Shown here: piece by piece, positions 10,744 through 22,148 of the stretch
Position numbering within the stretch: position 1 is the first letter of the stretch
Layout: each line of letters starts with the position of its first letter
NCBI GenBank assembly: GCA_025526995.1
Contig: JAHLKG010000001.1
Span: 744,001 to 808,000 of the forward strand
Direction of reading: 5' to 3'
Origin: Powellomyces hirtus
Lineage: Eukaryota > Chytridiomycota > Chytridiomycetes > Spizellomycetales > Powellomycetaceae
DNA: 64,000 nt
Notes under the pieces: generated by a model
What the model was told of the DNA's origin: nothing
The model's input: the letters and a program-made list of their open reading frames with translations, nothing else
The model's database searches: none
Made by a program: the position numbers and the translations under genes

Positions 10744-12221
10744 CTATTTCTTGTTGTAAGTGTAGAAACCCTTGCCGGATTTCTTGCCTGAAAAATTCCA
10801 ATGACACTTAGTCGGAAGCGACAAACGTAGTAATGTGCCAGGAACAGAATGCTAGCTTGATAACTTACCCAACCATCCCGCGTCGACATACTTGACGAGC
10901 AATGGTGCTGGTCGGTACTTGTCATCGCCAAGTTGAGAGTGGAGCACTCTCATAATAGCCAAGCAAGTGTCCAATCCGATGAAATCGGCCAACACCAGGG
11001 GACCCATGGGATTGTTGGTGCCAAGTTTCATTGTGGTGTCGATGTCCTCGCGGCTTGCAATACCCTAATTCAACGCCGAGCAATTCACCGTTTAGTATCT
11101 GCTTACATGCTGGTGTCAACGAACATCTTACGTCTTGGAGCACGAAGACGGCTTCATTGATGTAAGGCATAAGGATTCTGTTAGCGATGAAACCGGGCAT
11201 GTCGTTCGACTGCGTGGTAGTTTTGCCCATGGCGTGTGCTAGGGCCAGTGTTGCGTTGAGGGTTTCGGGGGATGTGGCCAGCCCAGGGATGATCTCAACA
11301 AGCTTCATTACGGGGACTGCCGATTTCCATGTGTGAGCCATGGAGGAGTCGCGTAGGGTGCGCGATGAATATGAGCATACCTGGGTTCATAAAGTGCATG
11401 CCGATGACTTGCTCAGGCCTCTTGGTCGATGCGGCAATCTTTGTGATTGAGATGGACGATGTGTTGGAGGCCAAGATAGCATGTTTTGGGGTGATCTTAT
11501 CGAGGCTCGAGAACAGCTCTCGCTTGAGAGCAGGGTTCTCTGTAACCGCCTAATGCAGGGGTTTCAATAACCTCGCATCATCGTGGAAAGACCTAGTGTT
11601 TCCTTGAGTGGCAAGGAATGCTCGTACCTCAATGGCAAAGTCAACGTCCCCGAAATCCTTGATGTCTGACGTGACGCTGATACGCGACTTGGTCTCCTGT
11701 GCTTCCTCTTCCGTGATCTTGCCCTTGAGGACATCCTTTTGGAGAAGCAGGTCTGCAGAGTGTCAAAAGATACTGTCACTCAGAGATGCCCAGTGTCCTC
11801 CCAGGTGAATTGAGCTGGCAATGAGAGGCGCAAGCACTACCGATCATTTGCTACGCTCTCACTCTCAATCTATCCCTGTGCTAATTCCAGTACCACAAAC
11901 TCACCGACAAACTTCAGGCCCCTATCCACCTGGGCCTTGTTGGCATCCAGCAACAAAACGGGGACTTTCGCAACGTGAGCGGCAACCAAGCCAATTCCCA
12001 CCCCCATTTGCCCAGCGCCAATCACACCAATGCGGTTAACGCCCGCGGCGGAGGCTGCTGCATTGGAACTGCTGAACTGTAGATGGGTCGGGGCACCCGT
12101 TAGTTGACAAGTCCTTTGGCCGGGCCTCAGGCTGGTCCTCAAAGCAACTACTTACTGCCGCGCGCTGGGCTACGCGACGAGACAGAACCGCCGCTGATCT
12201 ACGTGCTGCTACCGAAAGCAT
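10744..12221 (-). CDS. 3-hydroxyacyl-CoA dehydrogenase, mitochondrial
   Basis: This enzyme oxidises L-3-hydroxyacyl-CoA to 3-ketoacyl-CoA with NAD+, the third step of beta-oxidation. Seven exons (12221-12156, 12076-11905, 11752-11628, 11549-11381, 11316-11132, 11064-10869, 10787-10744) join in phase to 318 residues, typical of the single-domain HADH family. An Arg-rich N-terminus without acidic residues ([16 protein letters not shown]) predicts mitochondrial import. The Rossmann motif GAGQMG is at residues 42-47. The catalytic dyad is visible as His173 in GMHFMNP and Glu185 in KLVEII; the 12-residue spacing equals that of the human enzyme. The end [13 protein letters not shown] is the usual C-terminal motif. 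The related bacterial 3-hydroxybutyryl-CoA dehydrogenase is the main alternative; the presequence favours HADH. Confidence 0.93.
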
Positions 12222-12524
12222 GATTTCCAAACTATGTCAAATTGGTGCAGATTTTGCCCGGAAGTGCGCAAGATGCTGTGGTGTTGGTCTTTCTGTCGCC
12301 GGGATTCGGAGTCCACACCCAAAGTTGTTTGGTCACGCAGGTGTCAAATTCAGCAGTTGAAATCGACGCGTCAACGTCAATGCGGCTCGATCCAACGACC
12401 CCACAGAAGGCCCCACAGCAAGACAAAGACTGACTGATGCGATTCTGAGGAACAATTACCTGTCCCGACTATTCCGCTCTCCCATTTGACGACACTCCCT
12501 CCCGTCAAGTCAAAAACTATTGAG
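12222..12524. promoter_or_regulatory. Divergent promoter region between HADH-like gene and SDH3
   Basis: The two ATGs are 303 bp apart on opposite strands, so this segment must carry both promoters. Both products are mitochondrial oxidation enzymes, which would fit shared control, but no specific factor site or TATA element was identified. Confidence 0.5.
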
Positions 12525-13371
12525 ATGCTGGCTTCCCGCTCCTTGATGATATCCCGTGCGGCTGTTCTCTCTCCGAGTGAGTACTTGATTACTATTCTGT
12601 CCATATTACAGCCTCTCACGAAAACAAACGGCGGCATGTAGGAGTTGCCTTTGGTAAATCGGCGCTTTCCGCACCCATCCGCGCGGCGAGGTAAACCCGA
12701 GGATGAATAGCCGACAGAAAACAGCAGAACAGCCACTGAATTATTGGCCTTCTCATATTCAGGATAACAACAACAACTCCCGTCGCTCGTGCGACTGCTG
12801 GCGGAGTGAATGACCCGGATGCGGCCAAGGCCACCTTGGACATTGACCCGTTCGCAAAGTCGGCCCGTCTCGGGCGTCCCATGTCCCCACACTTGACCAT
12901 CTACAAATGGGAACTGACCATGATTGCATCCGTTGCGCATCGTGCAACCGGTGCTGGTGTGGCTGCCTGTGGGTATTTTCGTTTTGCACGTGTTCTAGAC
13001 TTACCACTGGACTCGGTAACTGATGTGATTCCCACCCTGACAGTGTTCTATTTTGGTAGCATATGGTACGGCATTTCTCCATACCACTCTGCCGATGTCG
13101 TGAACCTTGTCCACTCTCTGCCGAACGAGGCCCTCATTGCTGGCAAGGTCATTCTCGCCTCGCCTTTGGTATACCACTCCCTGAACGGGATCCGACACCT
13201 GGCAAGTGACACGTGCATACTGTCAAGATCCATCGTGGTGGACTAACCATCTCATTATGTCTGTAGAACTGGGACACCGGAAGGGCCCTCGATGTCAACA
13301 GTGTCTTCAACACCGGTTACGTTGTATTGGCGGGCACTGCTGTCGGCACCGCGTACTTGGCTCTTCAGTAA
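12525..13371 (+). CDS. SDH3: Succinate dehydrogenase cytochrome b subunit (SDHC)
   Basis: SDH3 is a membrane anchor of respiratory complex II and helps bind haem b and ubiquinone in the inner mitochondrial membrane. Four exons, 12525-12576, 12612-12690, 12763-13201 and 13267-13371, give 224 residues. A long Arg/Ser-rich presequence precedes the family segment RPMSPHLTIYKWELTMIASV (81-100) and the conserved HRATG (102-106). The second membrane helix ends with the haem-ligand region YHSLNGIRHL (181-190). The third, NTGYVVLAGTAVGTAYLAL, reaches the stop. To join IRHL to NWDTG the third intron must use a GC donor (GCAAGT) with a TAG acceptor. The stop codon overlaps a possible splice donor; see the separate alternative exon. 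Confidence 0.92.
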
Positions 13372-13439
13372 CTGATCCCGTAAATATACGGGCTTCCATT
13401 TTTTCAATATGTTCATACAATTATACGATTATTTTACAG

Positions 13440-13602
13440 TGTCCCTGGCGGGATCTTGAACCTCATGGATTTGATCTCTCTGCTGCTCTGGGTGCTGGGC
13501 GTATGCGTCATTGCTTACTCACTTTCGATGGGAGCGGGAAAACCCGGGTACGCGAAAGAAGAGGAAGCGGGCGTGAACAGCCTCCGTGCATCATGGACAT
13601 GA
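13440..13602 (+). CDS. Possible alternative last exon of SDH3, or small membrane-protein exon
   Basis: Splicing from 13367 (CTTCA|GTAACT, inside the normal stop) to 13440 (TTTTACAG|T) keeps the frame open and adds 54 residues. The added part begins HVPGGILNLMDLISLLLWVL, continues GVCVIAYSLSMGAGK, and ends in a charged tail. It would be a fourth membrane segment. SDHC proteins normally have three, so this is not required by the family. Alternatively the ATG at about 13465 starts an independent small membrane protein of about 46 residues, or the frame is chance. The hydrophobic pattern and in-frame splice are what support it. Confidence 0.35.
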
Positions 13603-13960
13603 TTACTTCACACATACAGCAACCGGGGGGAATGTTATGTAGCATTCAGAAGATATGTGCAATGAAAAGAAACGGAAGGATAAAAGAAAAAACAAAACAA
13701 CAAAAACCCAAACTGGCAGATATATCGATGACCACTCCAGTCTGTGGCAGCGCCGACCCGTTCTCTTCCGTGTCTTCTCACCCTACACCCTATCCAAGTC
13801 TGGCAACGGTTTCTATATGGTATGTTGCATATGCACAAACACTCCCCTCCCACAGCCCACCCATGCCCAACGGGAGATAACACATGCGATGTATGAGCAT
13901 GCTGTTGCGATGATTATCCGTGAGCTCCACTATTAGGCTGATGTCAAGAGACTCCTCCGA
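13603..13960. other. Convergent intergenic region
   Basis: This lies between the SDH3 side (+) and the end of the ubiquitin protease gene (-) and presumably holds both 3' untranslated regions. An A-rich stretch (about 13665-13710) is present. No gene or RNA was recognised. Confidence 0.5.
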
Positions 13961-16900
13961 TTATGTAGTCTCTGCGCTTCGTTGTTCGGCGTCCGCTTGC
14001 AAAGAATCTTGATCGCGTGTCGCGTGGGCTGAGTTTGTTGGGGATGGCGGAGTCGGAGATGGAAGGGATTCGTCGACGTCCATATTCAACAAGCCATTCG
14101 CCTCGTACGCTTGCGTACTATCATTTTCCTCCGCATCCAGAACCACGTCAGTGGCGGATGGCTCGTCGACAAAGGTGTTGTCCTGATCGAGCAGTGGGAC
14201 GTGGGCAAAATCTGCAACTCCCCAGTTCCTCACAGTATTAAGATCGGGCGAGCCCCAACCAGCTCCCAAATCATCTCCATTGTCCAAGACTGACCGTGGG
14301 GTTGTGTTTCCCGCAACGTTCGGATGAGGGTCCCATGTCGCAGTGCCATACATGCCGGGCTCACCGTGCTGGCCAAACCCAAATCCGACTTGCGGCGGAT
14401 GCACGGCACCCAAAAGTGATGGTTGATGGTGCAGTGGCAGGGACGGTCCAAAGGACGCTATACGAGCCTTCCGCTCCCGACTTTGCTCCTCGTTGTCTTC
14501 GGCATCACTCTGAATACCCGAGCCAGTAGGAGACCCGCTCAAGGAGTTGTTTTGCGTCGTCTCCGCTGATGTAGTAGTCGGCGAGACCAAGCCCGCCCCA
14601 GACAGATGTGACGAGCGGGTGGGTTGCAACACACGCGAGGGAGCGGAAGGCTTGGACAAAAAAGAACTCTCTGCTTCCTTATTGGCCCTAGCAAGCGCAG
14701 CGGCTGCCTCCTCAGCTTCTATACGCAGTTTCAGTTGGTTAAGGACGTCGACCATGTCAGTCTTGGTTTTGGTTTTTCGCTTGTGTCGTCTTTGATAAAA
14801 GAGGAAATAAGCCGCCGATGTCTGAATAAATCAATTTTGATTAGTATATGCCTCCTCCCATGATGATTTCACCCCCTCTCTTACCATGATGCGCGACTCG
14901 TCTGTCTTGCTGACATGGCTATCGTCAAAGTTGTACCATTCATTATCCAGACAATTTTTGGCATACGCAGTGTCTATAAATACGTGTGAGCACGGTCTTC
15001 CAGACAACTTGAGTCAACACATTATACTTACAGTGACCACCGCCAAGACCGCCAAAATGATTGGACACGGCAAACAAATCATAGATCAAGCCATCCTCAT
15101 CGCTGATTTGGGATGGAGGAGTATCAGCCTCATCATGTGAACCGTTTGCCATTGCGTGAACAGAACTGTTCGGAACAGGCTCATGAGTGCCAGAGCGCAC
15201 CGGAAGCGGATCCGGCGGCAAGGTTTGGTCTGCGTCGTTGTACAATGTATGTTCAACTCCGTCATCCGCATCCATTCCGTCGAAAGAAGAGGAGCGGTCG
15301 ACCGAATCCTGACTCTGCCATTTCCGTGCCGGATGCTTGCCGACAACGACGTCGGTAAGGTCCAGTCCATGTATTGGAGCATCTACAAAGGAATCGATCT
15401 TATCGCCCATCAAACTTCGATAACCTCTTCCAGAGTTTGAAAATCGTTTGAGATGAAATACGAGAATCTCGGGCACTGTCCAGATATCTAGTTTTTTCTT
15501 GGTGGGTCGATGATCCTTACAATTGGGACAATACCAACTGTTGTCGTCTCCAAGGACTTCTTCCTTCCGGTATTCGTCCAAGCAATCTTGAAGCGAGAGC
15601 GCCTTTTTGGGAGCTTTTTGCTTCATTTCAAACTCTTCTTTTATTCGCTCGTTTTCTGGATCGTCTTCGACCACGTCTTTCTGCGCAACGTAGTTGTAAT
15701 AGTTTTGAAACCAGGTCATGTAAAACACCGTGTGTGGAGGAAGCAGAAACTCTTCATAGTCGCAATGCCGGTGCCCATCTAGGTTGTACTTGCCGCCCGC
15801 TGCATACGTCCGAGGAGATTCTGACAACTCATCGGATCGGTGATGTGACGAAAAAGGCAATTGCTCCGGCTCCGATGCTTCGTCATCTGCGTCGGTGGAA
15901 GTTTCTTCATCCATCTGCCTTCTTTTTTCCATTGCATCGTACACGACCCTGCCATTGTATAGCTCCTCATGGACCGCCAGCCGTTCACACCACCCTCGTG
16001 TACAGAAATCAGGATAAGTAATACGACTGGGATCAGATGGGAAGGCCATGCCGAGATTGAAGAGATCAACAATGGGCTCGCAATCATTTCCAGCATCCGC
16101 AGAACTCCAAGGCATCCGGAAGGGAATAGGCTGACCGAACGCAGGATCGTTGTAATAATAAGGGCTTGGATCCGAAAGCCTTCGCCTAATTTCTTCCGAT
16201 TTGTCGTGCACCTCTTGAAGCAACATCGGGCGGTCCGTGGTGAAGAGCGGCTTTGTAGCAAACTTGCGAATAGCCTGCACAACCACGCGATAGATGCGCG
16301 ATGCCGCCAAAGCTCTGGACGCACTAGTCCTTTGATCTGCGTGCATCGATTTCGTTTGCGGAGTGCGAGTTCGAGTGAGGCTCGTTTTTGGCAGGCTGAT
16401 CAGGATAGGAACGTTGAACAGGTCCATTCCGTTCCTATCACTCACTCTTTCGAAGAACACCGGGTGCTGGCTTATGTTCTCTGGGACTCGTTCGTGCGGA
16501 GGGATGAGAAAGAGCTCCCAATCTGGCTCGCTTGCTTCCATGATCCAGATATCGTCACTTTCTCCAATCAAAGTTATCGACTCGTCGCCTTGGTATACTT
16601 TGTATATTTTGCCTTGCCAAGTGTCAAAAGTAACGGGTAAATTGGAGCCGTTCAGGACCCAACCCATTCTTGCCGCCACAGCCTCAGTCAGCGCCGCGAT
16701 CGTGCTTTCTCTCGGTAGCGTGATCAGCAGTCTGCGAGCGAGCTCTGGTTTGGGATCACCGGGAACCACTTTGGACATGACGCAGACCTTGATGCAGGAT
16801 TCTCTGTGGTCCGGTATAGGGACGGACAGAAACATGTAGGGATCAAACGTCAAAGAGAGTTTGCCGCATTCGATGCATTCCACCCGACTCTTGTATTGTC

Positions 16901-18885
16901 CTTGAAAAAGATCTACAATCACTGAATCGTTTCGCATGCAGTAGATTTCCCATGCCTTCGCGGCTATCGCGTCGTCCGGTTCCCCGTCCATGTCAGGTGC
17001 TTCGATGTACGGTTTCTTTTTAATGCGATTCAGATCTTCATGCAGTCCGTCGACGAGGAAGCCCAGAAGCTCCTGCGAATCCTGCTGTGAGTATCCTGCA
17101 AACATGGAATTGAACTTTCCTATGGTGTTCTTGAAAGATCGAGGCGCGTGACTAGACATCCGCCCATTGTCTGGTCGCCAAAGCTGAAGCATCAGCTCTG
17201 CATATGCCATCGCGACTTGGCCTTTCATTCCCAGAGGATTTTCGGGATTGAGCTCTGATTTCCAGCTTCCTTTCAGAAAATACTTTGTCAACGGAGGCGT
17301 ATTGCTGAGACATTGCAATGCGGAGTTCATGAAACAAGTGTTTCCAAGATTGGAGAGACCTGTTGCCCCAATAGGCAACTCCCGTCCGGTAGGGGTATGA
17401 CTGAAGCTTGGCGGAGTCGATACAGTCGCCGGCTGGAAGACTGCTGGGCGGTCATCAGTTGTTGAGAGGGGCTGTTCGTAATCCAGCATTAACAAGGGCC
17501 CTTTCGGAAGCTCGACCTCCTCTTCCTGGGTAAGATCAGGATTCAGCTGCCGCCTGACGCGCTCTCGCTTCAGTTCAATAGCAGATTTGCCCAAAGACGC
17601 AGTGCGCTCCACGTGCTCATCGGACGAATGATTACGAACTCGAGTGTGATCTGGGCCTTGATGGTCGCTGTGCACAGAAGGTTAGTTCCACTTTAGCCCC
17701 GATCTAGACGTATGCACAATGCAGCGCTTACGCAGAGTGAGCCGCTTCAGCATCCATGGCGATTGATGAGCGCGTTTCCGTTGGCTTCTCTTGCGGCGCG
17801 GCTTCCTGAATACCGCCAGCTTGTACTACCTCGAGTCTTTGCGCCTGCTCCAACTTGAGTTGTGTGAATGTCTTCTCATCATCTACAAGCATCGATTTGT
17901 CGTCTTCATTCCGCACGGCCCAGACTTGTGTAGCGTTTTCGTCCCAGTGCAACTGTTCAGAAAGGGCTTTCCTGATCTGCCGCAGAGTGTCCCCACTCGA
18001 AATTCTCAGTTGGATGCACCGAACATCGGTCGACGTGTCCACCAGATACACATTCAGGAGGGGCACATAGACTTCCAGATTCCATCTAGGGTCAAAAGAA
18101 GTATAATCGAGATATGTGCGTCGACTTATTGGTTGCTGACCGGGGGCTGTGCCAAACTCCTCGAAAAGGGTCTGCCAGTCGCTCTCTGACACGGCGATAA
18201 AATCCACACCTTCCTTGAGGTCTGGCCTTAGTTGTTCATCAGCGCTGTCATCAAGAAGCTTCGAATTGTCGATCGGCCCTGGACGTTTCTCGCCGTCGGT
18301 TGCATACTGATTCCAGTTCCGGGCCCACTGACAGTCTATCAGATAATAGGTGCCTTCTGCCTTCCTCCTACTGCTGCTCTGAATGGACCGTCGTAGGGAT
18401 TCTTGTTTGCTGTGCTGAGGCGCAGTCAGTTCCAGATCGGCCATTGTCACTTCTTGAATGGAAGACGGAGATGTCTTTGGAGTACATTCAACGGATTCCG
18501 GGTCAAAGAGATCTGGGTCCTGCGGCGTCGCGGAGAATGCATCAACTGAGGGTATCCTGGCGTCGCTGACAGAAGTGTCCACCGATGCTCGCCTTCCGTT
18601 TCTCGTGTCATTATCCGTGAAATTGATAGGCCTTGTTTCACCGACGTCGACAGCCATCTCGTGGCCAAACCCTGGGACCTGCCTCCCCGCGTGTCGAAGG
18701 TAATTTTGCCCAGAATCCTGGAAACCTCTGCCTGTCGGTGTACGAGGTACGTGGGGACTATGCTTCGGAGCTTCAGGCGATAGAGCCGCTTCGTTCGCCT
18801 GGCGCTTTAGATTGCCTCTAGGGATGGGAATGCTGGGCGACGGTGAGGGCGGTTGTGACGGTGTTGTGGAGGAAGGCCACACCAT
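13961..18885 (-). CDS. UBP12: Ubiquitin C-terminal hydrolase, UBP12/USP15 type
   Basis: This is a cysteine protease that removes ubiquitin from proteins. Four exons (18885-17732, 17667-15032, 14973-14885, 14821-13961) give 1579 residues. After a disordered start comes a DUSP domain ([26 protein letters not shown], about 180-270) and a ubiquitin-like segment. The USP catalytic domain follows, with the Cys box [20 protein letters not shown] (active Cys about 496) and the [20 protein letters not shown] box. Zinc-ribbon Cys pairs are visible (CIECG; CPNCK), and the His box GGGHYTAYAKN (His about 1263) is split by an intron. A tail of about 290 residues rich in Ser, Thr and Pro follows. DUSP plus a split USP domain matches Ubp12 and USP4/15. 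Start is the first ATG of an open exon. Confidence 0.93.
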
Positions 18886-19182
18886 GTATGGTGATCATGC
18901 AGTTTAAGGGTGCTTTAGACAAAGCGATTCAGACGGTCCCCGTATATTGCGATCTATAGTGCTGTTGCAAACAAAAGACCAAGTGTTTGTAAAATACAGG
19001 TATCAAATAGTGGCAACCAGGTGTGCTGTGTCTGGTTGAGAAAAGACTCGCACACGCGGCGCGCATTCTACCCCACGATTACACATTATGATGCTCCAAA
19101 AAAAGAAAAAGATGACCTGAGAAACATATGGTTTGAGAAAACCTTTGTTGAACATGACAAATGTGATTTGCACACACAAGAC

Positions 19183-20256
19183 TCAAGATCTGTCATCTGA
19201 CCAGTCGTCGAGAGTCTCTTTTGCTCGCTCATAGATGGGGAAGAACATTGAGCACACACAAAACCACCAAACTGATCGGGCTGCTCCGCCCACAAAGAAT
19301 GCGCGGTAGGCTGCCCGCGGATGTTCAGCAATGATTCCGTTCGCGATCGTCCGCATTGATACCTTGCCCTTGTCTTTGCGAGTCATGACACGGGTACGAA
19401 TGACATCAAAGGGAGTAGTGAGGAACGCAGCGAGAGCGCCTGCAACGCCACCAAACAGGGTTGATTTGAGAGTCGGGATTTCATGATGGTGAATCTGCCC
19501 GTGCGGGCCGATCGTATCTCTAGATGTGACGGCGAAATGGTGATGTATGTTCTTCAGGGTGTCGTATGTCGTGAACAAAATCGCCATGAAAGGCCAATCT
19601 CTCAGAGTCGTCGACCAGAATCCACGGAACAGCCCTGAAGGGCCTTCCTGCCTCAAAATTGCACGGAAAGCGTACATGGCCGTTGGTTTGGTTTTGCTTG
19701 CAGTATCGTAGTGTCCCGTTTGCAGGCGAGACGTAATCACCTCGCGAGGGACTTTGACGATGGATGATACAAAGTCGCCGGCGATGGCAGATGCCGCAGA
19801 TGTTGCCATGAATCCCCAGGACGGGAGGATCTGTGTGGGTGCTCCGACCGGAGGCCGGGGCGGAGGTGGGCTCCATTTGGTCATGTGGTGTTTGCAAACC
19901 TCGTACGTCGCCCATCGCAGGCCGCCTTGAGGACCGGCTCCGATGACGCTTGCGAGGAAGCCGCGGCGCAGGGTGCGCAGGGTATCAGGAGTGAACAAAG
20001 AGGAAGCGATTCCACGCTGGGCGCCAGGAGCAGCTGCCGCAGCCTGCATACGAGTTTTCAGCGTGTCGAGGGGATGCATGACCGCAAAGGACGTCGAGAG
20101 TGCTATTGCGCCAGCACAAAAGCTGTTGAAGACCCGGACTGGCGTCAGCGCCGGTGGTGGTGCGCTGAGGGGAGCATACGGTTGCGACTGTTTTTGCGAC
20201 TGAGCTTGCTGCATGACGGCGACGGGATGCGAGCTCGGGATTGAAGAGTAGGACAT
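19183..20256 (-). CDS. Mitochondrial carrier (SLC25 family), substrate uncertain
   Basis: A single exon encodes 357 residues with the three-fold carrier repeat. The three signature motifs are PLDTLKTRM (about 62-70), PREVITSRL (about 168-176) and PFDVIRTRV (about 283-291). Each closes an odd-numbered helix. The second repeat (VPREVI..RLQTGHY followed by GLFRGFWSTTLRDWPFMAI) resembles the S-adenosylmethionine carriers Pet8/SLC25A26, but the resemblance is not strong enough to fix the substrate. The N-terminal 40 residues are Gln/Pro-rich and lie outside the carrier fold. It is unusual here in having no intron. The inner mitochondrial membrane is the expected location. Confidence 0.85.
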   Translation of the reverse strand: MSYSSIPSSHPVAVMQQAQSQKQSQPYAPLSAPPPALTPVRVFNSFCAGAIALSTSFAVMHPLDTLKTRMQAAAAAPGAQRGIASSLFTPDTLRTLRRGFLASVIGAGPQGGLRWATYEVCKHHMTKWSPPPPRPPVGAPTQILPSWGFMATSAASAIAGDFVSSIVKVPREVITSRLQTGHYDTASKTKPTAMYAFRAILRQEGPSGLFRGFWSTTLRDWPFMAILFTTYDTLKNIHHHFAVTSRDTIGPHGQIHHHEIPTLKSTLFGGVAGALAAFLTTPFDVIRTRVMTRKDKGKVSMRTIANGIIAEHPRAAYRAFFVGGAARSVWWFCVCSMFFPIYERAKETLDDWSDDRS

Positions 20257-20920
20257 GTGGGGCGTGAGGAGAACGGGGTTGTCTAGAGGCCTCGCAGCTG
20301 TTGAGGGTTATTGGGAGATTTCAAGGAGCGGGTCTGCGAAAGTGTATGACGGGTTTTGGCCAACAGAACAGAGCTGGCTGCTGGGACGGAAAGTGTTGAT
20401 TGGATAGTGCACTCCGCCTGTGTTCACGTTGATATCGGTAGTAGTAGCGTCCGCTCAACGAAGACAATGACAACAAGAACGAATGGGGGGGCAATGCGAG
20501 AGAGCGAAGAGAGAGAGCGAAGAGAGAAAGTGAGAGGGTTGTTGGTTTCGCGCGTCATTTGGTGCCTGTGCTGAATCTAGCATGGGACAGATCGATGATG
20601 AAAAAACGTGAAGAAAAAGATCTAGATTATCTCTGCGTCTCAAAGCGCGTGGAGTTGTATCAATTGTGAGTCACCATTCCCTATATGTAGGGACTTCTAC
20701 ATATACGCCCTCGAATGTGGAACGCGCCCCACGCGCGAGTTAAACGCTGAGGAAGAAGGAGCGAGGAGAAGGAGCGAGGCGGGAGCGGGAGCGGAGTGGG
20801 AAAGAGGCGTGTTTTGGTCAACGGGAAGAAAGTGGTACGGCAGAAACAACTGCGAGTGTCCATTCTATATTATTGATTGATGGTCAAATAGATCTCCCAA
20901 AGATAAATCAATAAATGAAT
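20257..20920. other. Intergenic region with GA-rich tract
   Basis: This lies upstream of the carrier gene and downstream of the hotdog gene. It contains a purine-rich tract on the + strand (about 20497-20535, repeated GAGAGCGAA), which is a CT-rich element in the sense of the carrier gene, and a short palindrome TCCCTATATGTAGGGA near 20679. No gene was recognised. Confidence 0.5.
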
Positions 20921-21794
20921 CTAAAGTCTGCTATCCTTCCGGTTTTGCTCCAGATACTCAATGCCAGCTAGGCGATAAAATACGCCTTCTACTTTGGCCC
21001 TCGCGTACTTTTCTGGTATAGTCTGCGAAAAGTCCCAGCCGGCTACATCAAAGGGCTCCTCGTCGGCGTCGCCCGCCGATGGATCGAAAATGCATCCGTC
21101 TACATACATCTTGCGACCTTCTGTCTTGGCAATGCGAAGGTGGAAGAACTGGACTGAGCCGAGGGGCATGGGCTTGCGGTAGTGAATTGTAAGGTTGAGA
21201 GTCATGTGGGGGGAGTGGAGGGCGTAGTAGTGTACCTGCATGGATAGCAATGATTAGCGTAAAACTCTGATATGGACTTGACAGCAACATCATGTATCCA
21301 ATGGAACGTACCATGACGCCAACCAGCTGATCAAAAGCAGTAAAAGTCGCCCCACCATGCACAAAGCCCGGCGGACCCTCAGTGTCGTTCGCAAAATGAA
21401 TCACTCCCGTCAGACTCCTCACCCCTCCATCTTCCACAAACCGCCTGAGCGTCTCGATCTTGCCCTTGTTCGGCGCAAAGACTTTTGCCATCTTCAGAAT
21501 CTTATACTCCATGTCATCGTCTGGGATGTCCTCGCTTTTCGCCGCTGTTTCCTCGTTGACTAGGACGCATCCTGTTGGGACAAAGTATCGTACGCCGAAT
21601 TTGCCATCGCGATAGAAAAAGTCCTCGCCCGAGAAACCGATGCCCGACTCTTTTCGGTAGGAGTAGGAAGGCCACCAGAGGAGGGTGTCTGGGATAAAGG
21701 TCACAGAGGAGTTTCGCGTAAGAGCGCCGAACTCGGGAGACGGATTCGGAAAGGAAGTCAGGTTGGGGTTGTGGAGGGAGCGGTTGCGACTCAT
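20921..21794 (-). CDS. Hotdog-fold thioesterase-like protein
   Basis: Two exons, 21794-21312 and 21235-20921, give 265 residues. The central segment GFVHGGATFTAFDQLVGVM followed by beta-strand-like MTLNLTIHYRKPMPLGS is typical of PaaI/4HBT acyl-CoA thioesterases. In these the HGG turn starts the long helix and the strand region lines the substrate tunnel. About 100 residues precede the hotdog core, longer than in small bacterial PaaI proteins and more like eukaryotic THEM4-type members. No organelle signal is obvious. The acyl substrate cannot be read from sequence. The intron falls just after the central helix. The start is 354 bp from the divergent CEP350-like gene. Confidence 0.75.
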
Positions 21795-22148
21795 CGTTGC
21801 TTCGGTCCAGTTGCGATTCTTCGCAGTGGTGGGAGGAAACGAAGGTAGATATCTACTTGGGGATGCGGGCCATGGCCAAAGCTCACATTCTCCTTGTCAC
21901 GGGGCAACAATAATAGACCGAACCTGTTGTCACACTTTGGCTTGTCACACTTTCCAAGTGCGACTAAAGTACCGGTAGCGAACAACGCGCCTTCTTACAA
22001 GTATGGAGTACGCAATTGCATCACACATCCTCAAACTTGCACAGTGACCTTTCTCCACGACCTTCGAAGGATGCATCCCCATCCGCGCTATTGATGCAAC
22101 CGCCATCGAGTCTTATATATTACAAGGAAGCTCCGTACATTTTGTCTA
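21795..22148. promoter_or_regulatory. Divergent promoter region
   Basis: This 354-bp gap separates the start codons of the hotdog protein (-) and the CEP350-like protein (+). It must contain both promoters. A TATATATTACAAG-like AT-rich stretch at about 22112-22128 lies some 25-35 bp upstream of the CEP350-like ATG. No other element was recognised. Confidence 0.45.

Noticed and set aside
15779..17337. Several ORFs overlapping the ubiquitin protease on both strands
   Set aside because: All lie within the USP domain coding exon and have no motifs of their own.
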